DNA from: an uncultured Rhodospirillales bacterium
GTDB taxonomy: Bacteria; Pseudomonadota; Alphaproteobacteria; CALMVH01
Direction of reading: 5' to 3'
Assembly: GCA_937873165.1 (NCBI GenBank)
Contig: CALMVH010000239.1
Span: 1-7,130 of the forward strand
DNA length: 7,130 nucleotides
Shown here: piece by piece, positions 1 to 6,314 of the stretch
Numbering within the stretch: position 1 is the stretch's first letter
Layout of the letters: every line of letters begins with the position of its first letter
Program-made: the position numbers and the translations under genes
Notes under the pieces: generated by a model
What the model was told of the DNA's origin: nothing
Database searches by the model: none
What the model saw: the letters and a program-made list of their open reading frames with translations, nothing else

Positions 1-2
1 AG

Positions 3-1823
3 TGGCCCGCCCCGCATCGGCTTGCGTTCGGTCCGCTGGTCAATTTCGGTTACAGCGATCATGTCGTGCTGCTGACGGACATCACCGTGCCCTCGACCGC
101 CGTCCCCGGAACGGTTGCCGAACTGGACACGACGTTCAGCTGGCTGGTTTGTGCCGAGGAGTGCATTCCCGAAAAGGCAAAGCTGGAAATCGCGTTGCCG
201 ATTGCCGCCTCCACCACGGTCGATCCGGTGCATGCGGCTGAATTTCAGACGGCACGCGAGGCCTTGCCCAAGCTGGGAACTCTCAACGCCACGCTCTCGG
301 CCTCGGACGCCAAAACCCTGACCTTGCATGTAATCGGCGCTAAACCGGCCGATGCCGCTTTCTTTCCCTACCGCAGCGGCTTGATCGACAACTCCGCACC
401 TCAGCCGCTGGCACGCGTGAGCGACGGCTTCACGCTGACCCTTGCCCGGGGAAGCCTGAAGTCGCTGCCTGAATCCCTTGACGGTGTGCTGGAAGCCTAC
501 GATGCGCCGGTTTCCATGCAGGCCTATACCCTGACCGCCGCTGTTGTGTCTCCCCCGCCAGCGCCGGCGCAGAAACCAGCGGTTGGCCTTTCGACGGCAG
601 CGGCTCTCGCGCTGCTGGGAGGATTGATCCTGAACCTGATGCCGTGCGTTTTTCCCATCCTGTCCCTGAAGGTCCTGGCTTTCGCGCGCCATGCGCATGG
701 GCCCAGGCGCGACCGTGCCGTATCGGGCCTGGCGTACACAGCCGGCATCCTTGCGGCTTTCGGACTGGTCGCCGGCGTGCTGCTGGCGGTCCGGGCTGCG
801 GGCTCGGCGGCGGGCTGGGGATTCCAGTTGCAATCACCGCCTTTCGTTCTGGTGCTGTGCTACCTGCTATTCGCGATGGGGTTGAACCTGTCGGGCGTTT
901 TCGAGATTGCCGGCGGCTTCATGGGTTACGGCAGCCGTCTCGCCTCCGGGGAAGGCGCTTCGGGATCGTTTTTCACTGGCCTGCTGGCGGCTCTTGTCGC
1001 AACGCCGTGTTCCGCGCCGTTCATGAGCAGGGCTGTGGGATTTGCATTGTCGCAGCCATGGCCCGTCGCCGTGCTGATCGTGGAATGCCTGGGCATTGGC
1101 CTGGCGCTGCCCTACCTCGTGCTTTGCTTCAGCCCTGGCCTGTCCCGCTTCCTGCCCAAGCCCGGCAGGTGGATGGAACGGTTCAAGCAGTTCATGGCCT
1201 TTCCCCTGTACGGGTCGGCTGCCTGGCTGGTGTGGGTCCTGTCGTTCCAGGCAGGCTCGACCGGAGTCGCCCTGGTTCTCGGCGGGCTTTTATCGATCGC
1301 CTTCGCCTTGTGGCTGCTGCATGTGTCCTCCTCCCTTACCCAGTCCAGATGGCGTTGGGTGTGCGTCGGGGTGGCCTCGTTGGCCTTGCTTGCAGCTCTT
1401 GCCGTTGCTGCTTCGCCCCTCTTGAAGGTGGTAAAACCAGGAACTGCCGCCGCCGATGCCTTCGTTCCGGACGGTTGGGAAAGCTTCAGCGCGACGCGGC
1501 TGGCCCAATTGCGGCAGACCGGCACCCCGACATTCGTCGACATGTCGGCTGCCTGGTGCCTTACGTGCATAGTGAACGAGCGCGTAGCGCTCGACGCTGA
1601 CGTTTCCAAGGAGTTGAAGCACAAGGGCATCGCGTTGCTGAAAGGCGACTGGACCAATCAGGATCCTGACATAACCGCTTTGCTGGACGAATTTGGCCGA
1701 ACGGGTGTTCCCCTTTACATCTTTTATCCCGGCCGTAATCTTGAACCGGTCATCTTGCCGCAAATCCTGACGCCGCAGATCGTCATGGACCTGACTTCGG
1801 ACGCAGAGAAACAAAGCCCGTGA
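3..1823 (+). CDS. DsbD/ScsB-family transmembrane thiol:disulfide reductase, 5' partial
   Basis: Inner-membrane electron carrier that takes reducing power from cytoplasmic thioredoxin and passes it to thiol proteins in the periplasm. The reading frame is open from base 3, so the true start and signal peptide lie before the window; 606 codons are visible. Numbering from base 3, the order is as follows. First is a periplasmic DsbD-alpha-like domain with a Cys pair (C50, C54, in a VCAEECIPEK context). Next is a roughly eight-helix DsbD/CcdA membrane domain (about 195-470) carrying one Cys in each of the two signature motifs, MPCVFP (C215) and TPCSAPF (C336). Last is a C-terminal thioredoxin domain (about 490-606) with WCLTC (C519, C522). 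All three redox pairs expected of the family are therefore intact. The spacing of the N-terminal pair and the WCLTC motif resemble ScsB more than E. coli DsbD, but I cannot settle the subfamily. The gene leads a run of at least three genes, and its stop lies 14 bases before the next start. Confidence 0.93.
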   Translation, partial: WPAPHRLAFGPLVNFGYSDHVVLLTDITVPSTAVPGTVAELDTTFSWLVCAEECIPEKAKLEIALPIAASTTVDPVHAAEFQTAREALPKLGTLNATLSASDAKTLTLHVIGAKPADAAFFPYRSGLIDNSAPQPLARVSDGFTLTLARGSLKSLPESLDGVLEAYDAPVSMQAYTLTAAVVSPPPAPAQKPAVGLSTAAALALLGGLILNLMPCVFPILSLKVLAFARHAHGPRRDRAVSGLAYTAGILAAFGLVAGVLLAVRAAGSAAGWGFQLQSPPFVLVLCYLLFAMGLNLSGVFEIAGGFMGYGSRLASGEGASGSFFTGLLAALVATPCSAPFMSRAVGFALSQPWPVAVLIVECLGIGLALPYLVLCFSPGLSRFLPKPGRWMERFKQFMAFPLYGSAAWLVWVLSFQAGSTGVALVLGGLLSIAFALWLLHVSSSLTQSRWRWVCVGVASLALLAALAVAASPLLKVVKPGTAAADAFVPDGWESFSATRLAQLRQTGTPTFVDMSAAWCLTCIVNERVALDADVSKELKHKGIALLKGDWTNQDPDITALLDEFGRTGVPLYIFYPGRNLEPVILPQILTPQIVMDLTSDAEKQSP

Positions 1824-1828
1824 AAGGA
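1823..1828 (+). promoter_or_regulatory. Ribosome binding site for the peroxiredoxin-like gene
   Basis: AAAGGA, nine bases before the ATG at 1838. It decides the start: an in-frame GTG at 1820 also exists, but it overlaps the stop codon of the upstream gene, has no comparable site in front of it, and would add six residues before the basic N-terminus of the signal peptide. Confidence 0.65.
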
Positions 1829-1837
1829 ATATACATC

Positions 1838-2443
1838 ATGTCCCGCCGCACGATCCTCGCCGCCAGCCTGATCTTGGCCGCTTGTCCCGCCTTTGCCGAA
1901 ACCACTCCGGCCCCTGGCTCGCCGGCACCGGCGTTCAACGGCACGACCGCAGGCGGCCAATCGCTTGCGCTCGACCAGTTCAAGGGCAAGATTGTAGTCC
2001 TTGAATGGACCAACAAGGATTGTCCCTTCGTGCACAAGATGTATGACAGCGGCACCATGCAGGCCTTGCAGGAGGATGCCACGGGCAAGGGCGTGGAATG
2101 GATCAGCATCATTTCCTCGGCGCCCGGCAAGCAGGGTTTCGTCGACGGCAACCAGGCCTTGCAGGTGGCGAGCGCGCGTCACGCGAAGCCCAGCCAGATC
2201 GTCCTCGATCCCACAGGTGAGATCGGGCATCTGTACGGAGCCAAGACAACGCCTGACATGGTCGTGATCGACAAAACGGGCGTGATCGCCTACGAGGGCG
2301 CGATCGATGATCACCCTTCCACCGATGTTGCGGACATAACCGGGTCAAAGAATTACGTGAAGATCGCCCTGGATGACTTGGCATCCGGCAGGAAGGTCGA
2401 GACCGCCCAGACCGAACCCTATGGCTGTTCCATCAAGTACTGA
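1838..2443 (+). CDS. Secreted thioredoxin-fold protein, peroxiredoxin-like
   Basis: A 201-residue exported thiol protein, probably a periplasmic partner of the DsbD/ScsB-type reductase encoded just upstream. Residues 1-20 form a signal peptide (basic MSRRT, hydrophobic core, AFA before E21). The rest is an AhpC/TSA-redoxin fold: an N-terminal GSPAPAF strand, a single active-site Cys in NKDCPFVHKMYD (C62), a TTPD cis-proline loop (P139), and a C-terminal PYGCSIKY with the second Cys (C197). There is no CxxC, and the canonical peroxiredoxin PxxxTxxC motif is absent: the Thr is four, not three, residues before C62. This matches the Prx-like group usually annotated as 'thioredoxin family' or 'redoxin domain' protein. 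Peroxidase activity is not shown by sequence; C62 as attacking Cys and C197 as resolving Cys is inference. LAAC at residues 13-16 also resembles a lipobox, so lipoprotein processing cannot be excluded. The last base of its TGA is the first base of the next gene's ATG. Confidence 0.88.
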   Translation: MSRRTILAASLILAACPAFAETTPAPGSPAPAFNGTTAGGQSLALDQFKGKIVVLEWTNKDCPFVHKMYDSGTMQALQEDATGKGVEWISIISSAPGKQGFVDGNQALQVASARHAKPSQIVLDPTGEIGHLYGAKTTPDMVVIDKTGVIAYEGAIDDHPSTDVADITGSKNYVKIALDDLASGRKVETAQTEPYGCSIKY

Positions 2444-3408
2444 TGGATCTGGTAGGCGATATCGGAGGTACCCACGTCCGCCTTGGTTTGGTGCACGCCG
2501 ACCATGGCCTTCTTGACATCCGGCAGACGCTGGCGGCGGAGCATGCCGGCGTCGAGGATGCCATCCAGGATTACCTCGCATCGGCAGGCCATCCGCAGAT
2601 CGTGCAAGCGGCCCTAGGCGTAGCCGCGCCCGTTTCCGGCGATCAAGTCCGTTTGCCCAACGGGCCTAGATGGTTTTTTTCACAAACAGCGCTGCACTCC
2701 CGGTTCGGTTTTCACAGCTTGAAGGTCGTCAACGATTTCGAGGCAGCGGCATGGTCGCTGCCCGTCCTCGAACACTCGGACCTGAGATTGCTGGGCAGTC
2801 CGCCGGTGAGACCGGGCGCGACCAAGCTGATCCTGGGTCCCGGTACGGCGTTCGGCCTCGCGACTGCCGTTCCTGCCCGCGGGTCATGGCTGGTGCTACC
2901 GGGAGAAGCCGGAGAATTGCTGCGGCCCCATGGCGACGTCGGCAAAGTTTTCTCCTACATCGCCGACCGCTTCCACACATCGCGGATAGGCGGCGTTTTA
3001 TCCGGCACAGGCTTGTGGCGGCTGTTCGAGGCGGTCCGGGTTCTGGAGTTCGGACAGGGTCCTTCGGACGTCACCCTCCCGCCCCATGAAATCGTGACCC
3101 TGGCAAAGGTCAAGCACAACACTGCCGCCCTGCGCGCGGTCGAACTATTCATTACGACACTCGGCGCGGCGGCCGCGAACCTGGCGCTCTCCATCATGGC
3201 AACAGGCGGCGTCTACCTGACTGGCGGCGTGATCAAGGGGATCGCGGCAGCAGGCCTGCTCGACGAAACGGTGTTCCGCGCGGCGTTCGAGCGCCAGGCC
3301 CTGCCCGGCATGGATGCGGTACGCGGCATACTGCAAACGATCGGCACCGCGCTGGTGACTCACGACTATCCCGCTCTGCGGGGTCTGCAATACGCGATAA
3401 CCCGCTAG
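2443..3408 (+). CDS. Glucokinase-family protein (Glk, PF02685 type) with altered sugar-binding residues
   Basis: A 321-residue cytoplasmic protein of the ASKHA fold, the length typical of bacterial ATP-dependent glucokinase, which makes glucose 6-phosphate. Visible motifs: phosphate-1 loop DIGGTHVRLG (residues 6-15), PVSGDQV and a conserved Asn at 73, NDF with the catalytic Asp (N97, D98), phosphate-2 loop GPGTAFG (132-138), LPGEAGE (152-158), VLSGTGL (185-191), and the adenosine-side TGGVIKG (260-266). Compared with E. coli Glk recalled from memory, Asn99, Asp100 and Glu157 are kept, while the positions of His160 and Glu187 hold Glu158 and Gly183. Sugar specificity may be changed, or the protein may not be a glucose kinase, so no symbol is given. 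No Shine-Dalgarno is evident; the TGATG overlap at 2441-2445 points to translation coupled to the redox gene upstream. The stop is shared as CTAG with the opposing Nudix gene. Confidence 0.85.
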   Translation: MDLVGDIGGTHVRLGLVHADHGLLDIRQTLAAEHAGVEDAIQDYLASAGHPQIVQAALGVAAPVSGDQVRLPNGPRWFFSQTALHSRFGFHSLKVVNDFEAAAWSLPVLEHSDLRLLGSPPVRPGATKLILGPGTAFGLATAVPARGSWLVLPGEAGELLRPHGDVGKVFSYIADRFHTSRIGGVLSGTGLWRLFEAVRVLEFGQGPSDVTLPPHEIVTLAKVKHNTAALRAVELFITTLGAAAANLALSIMATGGVYLTGGVIKGIAAAGLLDETVFRAAFERQALPGMDAVRGILQTIGTALVTHDYPALRGLQYAITR

Positions 3409-4061
3409 GGGCTGCCAGCGTGCTCCGAGGCATCGAACTCGGTGGCAAGGCCGGCATCGCGGTAGTGGCGGAACATGTCCCGCACCTGCGCTTGCGTGAC
3501 GCGCGAGTTTGAAAGCGCGGGCAGTTCGGTTTCGCCGAACCACCCGGCGGCATCGGTTTCGCCCCCCGTCGCAACCGCCCCGCCCATCAGTTCGCAGATA
3601 AAGAACAGAAGGTAGTGGTGGTAGGCGTGCAGAGGAAAGTTATGCAGACGGTGATCGTAGACACGCGCCAGCCGGACAGCGCGCACGATCAATCCCGACT
3701 CCTCCTGGACCTCGCGTTCGACCGCTTCGGCGGCTGTCTGATTGACCTCGCACCAGCCGCCGGGCAGCGCCCACAGCCCCTCGTCTGCCTCCCGCACCAT
3801 CAGCACGCGCCCCTGCCCGTCGAACACCGCGCCCCTGACGCCGATCTTCGGGGTCGCATACCCGGTATCGGTCCTGAAGAGCGGCAGGACCGCTTCGGGC
3901 TTCGCCCCCGTCCGCGCGGCCAGAAGTTCGGCTGCCAGTTCCTGAACGCGCACATACCGGTCGTGATCGAACGGATTTTCAGCGTACGTCACCCCTGTCT
4001 GCGACAGCGCCATCAACTCGCGGATGGCGGCGAGCCACTTTGGATCGGTTTCGGGTTCCAT
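3405..4061 (-). CDS. Nudix hydrolase with N-terminal Nudix_N domain
   Basis: A 218-residue cytoplasmic hydrolase of nucleoside diphosphate-linked substrates; the exact substrate cannot be read from sequence. Residues about 8-65 match the helical Nudix_N domain (PF12535), with pattern WLAAIRELMALSQTGVTY then DHDRYVRVQELAAELL. The catalytic Nudix domain follows, with its box at residues 102-124. The metal-binding core REVQEESGL (R116, E117, E120, E121) is complete, but the first box glutamate of the consensus GX5EX7REUXEEXGU is Gln108. A conserved WALPGGW precedes it. Relatives are often annotated as ADP-ribose pyrophosphatase or simply NUDIX hydrolase. The ATG at 4061 is chosen because Nudix_N begins right after it; no strong ribosome binding site is visible. 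It starts 18 bases after the histidine kinase stop and is probably on the same transcript. Its TAG overlaps the stop of the convergent glucokinase-like gene. Confidence 0.88.
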   Translation of the reverse strand: MEPETDPKWLAAIRELMALSQTGVTYAENPFDHDRYVRVQELAAELLAARTGAKPEAVLPLFRTDTGYATPKIGVRGAVFDGQGRVLMVREADEGLWALPGGWCEVNQTAAEAVEREVQEESGLIVRAVRLARVYDHRLHNFPLHAYHHYLLFFICELMGGAVATGGETDAAGWFGETELPALSNSRVTQAQVRDMFRHYRDAGLATEFDASEHAGSP

Positions 4062-4079
4062 GCCCCCAGGATATAAAGT

Positions 4080-6257
4080 CTATCCCAGCGCCGCGATAGC
4101 CACGGGATGAACGGGGGCGATCAGGCTCCTCGGCAGTTCAATCGTGATCGAGGTACCGATCCCGATATTGCTTAGCAGCGAGACGGACCCGCCATGCATC
4201 TCCGCCATCGACTTCACCAGCGCGAGCCCGAGACCCGTTCCATGGTGCTTGATGCCGCGCCGGTGGATATCGGCCGCCTGCTCGAAGGGTTTGAAGACAC
4301 GCTCCTGGTCCTCCGGCGCAATGCCAACGCCTGTGTCGGTCACGTTGATCGTGGGACAGCCTTCGTTCATCCACGCCTTGACCGAGATCGAGCCGCGATC
4401 GGTGAACTTCACCGCGTTGGACAACAGGTTCTGCAACAGAGTCTGCATGCCGCGGGAGTCGACCGTCAGTACCGGGAAGTCGGTCGAGACCTGCTTGACC
4501 AACTCCAGTCCCCGCTTGGCTGCCTGCGGTTCGATCAGGCGCAGCGCGTTATCGATCTGTTCCACGACATCCACGGGCTCGGGCTCGATCACGTATTTGT
4601 CTGCTTCGATCTTGGAGAAATCGAGAATGTCCTTGATGAGTTCCAGCAGGTGCTTGCCGCAGGACTCAATATCGTTGGCGTATTCGAGGTATTTCTTCGC
4701 ACCGACGGGACCGAACAGTTCCTGCCCGATCATGTCCGAAAACCCTATGATTGCGTTCAACGGCGTACGCAGCTCGTGGCTCATGTTGGCAAGGAAGCGG
4801 GATTTCGCGACATTGGCGCTCTCCGCCTCGTCCTTTGCCGCGCGCAAGGCTTCCTCGAACTGTTTCTGCTGCTCGCGATTGGTAATGGTGCCGACGGCGC
4901 GGACTAGCCTTTCCTGGCTGTCGCGCAGGACGCGGCCGCGCCCTTCGACCCACAGGTACGTGCCATCCGCGCACCGCAGGCGGTGCGGAAACACGTAAAA
5001 GGGCGTGGCGTCGTTCACATGCTCCAGGAAAGCGCGGTTCACGATCTCGATATCCTCAGGATGAGTGATTTCGGACCACGTTTCGATGCCGACAACCGTT
5101 TCGCGCGCGTCGTAGCCCAGCATGCCCCACCAGGTCGGCGACATGTAAAGCTCTCCCCGCTCGATGTCCCAATCCCAAAGACCATCGTTGACGCCGTAAA
5201 CCGCAAGATCGAAGCGTTCCTTGATCTGGCGCAGCCTGCGCTCGGCCCGGCGCTGGTCGTGCGACGATACGACCATAGTCCAGGTGGCAAACGCGCCGAT
5301 CAGGATCACTAGGCCCTGAACCAGCGCAAGGCGGAAATACAAGCCGCGGGTCAGGTCGGCGATGCTGCTGGCGGATCGCGCGACGACCACCACGACAGGG
5401 TCCGAGTGCAGCTTGTCCGCGATTGCGATCCAGGAGGTTTCCGGGTGTCCTGGCAGCGTGAAACGCACAGTGCCGGCCTGTCCGAAGCGCCCGCTCAGCA
5501 TGTTCATGTCGAGTTTTTGTACGGAAGCTTCGCCCGCGACGCGCGGTTCCAGCGCCAGTACCGTGCCGTCCTCGCGCATGATGGCGGCGATCTGATCCTG
5601 GTTATGAGTAAGCGCGCTGGCATAATGCCGGAAATAGTCGTCGGACAGCGACAGCACGATAACGCCGGTGAAAGCGCCCTGGCTGTTCGTCAGCCGCCAT
5701 GCCATCGGTATCGCGTTCGGATGCCCGCTGCTGCCATTCACAAGCGAGCCTACGCGAAAGTCGTTGGCGCCATGCTCTCGCAGCTGGCCGAAATACGGCT
5801 GGGACGCGAGGTTGACGGGGCCCGTGTAGTTTTGGCCGTAGCTGAACACGCCCTCCGCATTGAAGACGGCGAAGCTCAAGAGTTGCGGAAAACGATCGTG
5901 TTCATACGCGATCATGCGCTCTATCTCGCGCCGCACCGCTATCGGCGGGTTCGGACTTCCCGCCAACAAGCCCCGGATCGAGGCGCTGAGCAACTGGGCC
6001 GCGTCGAAACTGGTGCTGGTCGTGCTCAGCATCGCGGCTTCGGTGCTTTCGATTTCCGCCTGGGCGCGGCTGCGCATGGCGGCCCCGCCTGACTGGATCT
6101 CGTGAAAGATGCTCCACACGCCCAGCATCAGCGTCAGGACGTAAACCGTGGCCGCGAGGTGAGCAGCCAGCGGTAGATCGTTCATCCGCGCTAAAAGCGC
6201 TTTACCGCTGCGGGCGGTCGGGCGGAAACTGGAATTCAAAGCCTGCGATCCGATCAA
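4080..6257 (-). CDS. Membrane sensor histidine kinase: dCache-like sensor, PAS, HisKA, HATPase (PleC/DivJ-like)
   Basis: Autophosphorylating sensor kinase, 725 residues from a TTG at 6257. Domain order: TM1 (about 31-52), extracytoplasmic double-PDC (dCache-like) sensor (about 60-300, with ASQPYFGQL and an AFTGVIVLSLSDDYF stretch), TM2 (about 306-330), PAS with PAC (about 345-462, GLWDWD and WWGMLGYD), HisKA with NMSHELRTPLN (phospho-acceptor H494), and HATPase_c with N box (NLLSNAVKFT, 610-619), G1 DTGVGIAP (641-648), F region VFKPFEQ and G2 GTGLGLAL (673-680). All catalytic boxes are intact and there is no receiver domain. The segment after the His helix (LFGPVG, then YANDIESCGKHLLELIKDILDFSKIEA) is of the alphaproteobacterial PleC/DivJ/PdhS type. 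An alternative start is the ATG at 6185 (701 residues), which leaves TM1 intact but lacks a ribosome binding site; the TTG has GAAAGG 13 bases upstream. No response regulator is adjacent. It follows the AarF-like gene by 57 bases. Confidence 0.92.
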   Translation of the reverse strand: MIGSQALNSSFRPTARSGKALLARMNDLPLAAHLAATVYVLTLMLGVWSIFHEIQSGGAAMRSRAQAEIESTEAAMLSTTSTSFDAAQLLSASIRGLLAGSPNPPIAVRREIERMIAYEHDRFPQLLSFAVFNAEGVFSYGQNYTGPVNLASQPYFGQLREHGANDFRVGSLVNGSSGHPNAIPMAWRLTNSQGAFTGVIVLSLSDDYFRHYASALTHNQDQIAAIMREDGTVLALEPRVAGEASVQKLDMNMLSGRFGQAGTVRFTLPGHPETSWIAIADKLHSDPVVVVVARSASSIADLTRGLYFRLALVQGLVILIGAFATWTMVVSSHDQRRAERRLRQIKERFDLAVYGVNDGLWDWDIERGELYMSPTWWGMLGYDARETVVGIETWSEITHPEDIEIVNRAFLEHVNDATPFYVFPHRLRCADGTYLWVEGRGRVLRDSQERLVRAVGTITNREQQKQFEEALRAAKDEAESANVAKSRFLANMSHELRTPLNAIIGFSDMIGQELFGPVGAKKYLEYANDIESCGKHLLELIKDILDFSKIEADKYVIEPEPVDVVEQIDNALRLIEPQAAKRGLELVKQVSTDFPVLTVDSRGMQTLLQNLLSNAVKFTDRGSISVKAWMNEGCPTINVTDTGVGIAPEDQERVFKPFEQAADIHRRGIKHHGTGLGLALVKSMAEMHGGSVSLLSNIGIGTSITIELPRSLIAPVHPVAIAALG
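6188..6200 (-). other. Small inverted repeat just before the alternative kinase start
   Basis: GCGCT and AGCGC form a perfect five-base-pair stem around a three-base loop, and overlap the ten-base palindrome AAAGCGCTTT (6194-6203). It ends two bases before the ATG at 6185. If that ATG were the true start, the stem would sit where ribosomes must bind; if the TTG at 6257 is used, it is simply coding sequence. The function is unknown and it may be chance. Confidence 0.25.
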
Positions 6258-6270
6258 ACGATTGCAGCCG

Positions 6271-6276
6271 CCTTTC
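6271..6276 (-). promoter_or_regulatory. Possible ribosome binding site for the histidine kinase TTG start
   Basis: GAAAGG read on the minus strand, 13 bases before the TTG at 6257. The spacing is longer than ideal, but the ATG at 6185 has nothing purine-rich in the right place. The 57-base gap 6258-6314 holds no convincing terminator; I cannot call a promoter in it. Confidence 0.3.
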
Positions 6277-6314
6277 TATCCTGTCTTGGCTAAGATAACC
6301 CTAAAGCCCTTGCG

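Noticed and set aside
644..1600. Long plus-strand open frame (318 codons) inside the DsbD-like gene in another frame
   Set aside because: It overlaps a gene with clear motifs along its whole length, is rich in Arg, Gly and Pro as expected from out-of-frame reading of GC-rich DNA, and shows no recognisable domain.
1724..2314. Minus-strand open frame (196 codons) across the junction of the two redox genes
   Set aside because: Both plus-strand genes here have strong motifs, a signal peptide and a ribosome binding site; the antisense frame has none.
2109..2384. Small minus-strand frame within the peroxiredoxin-like gene
   Set aside because: Arg/Ser/Pro-rich out-of-frame translation with no start signal; a shadow of the plus-strand gene.
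2655..2680. GCCC-AAC-GGGC stem followed by seven T residues inside the glucokinase-like gene, resembling a terminator
   Set aside because: The stem is only four base pairs, the T run begins eight bases after it, and it encodes the W-F-F-S stretch in frame. An internal terminator is unlikely; the T7 run is at most a slippage-prone site.
3615..4076. Plus-strand open frame opposite the Nudix gene
   Set aside because: It is antisense to a clear Nudix_N plus Nudix protein and has no domain of its own.
4144..4998. Plus-strand open frame (284 codons) antisense to the histidine kinase catalytic domains
   Set aside because: It is a mirror of the HisKA/HATPase coding sequence, has low-complexity Ser/Arg-rich content, and shows no family resemblance or ribosome binding site.
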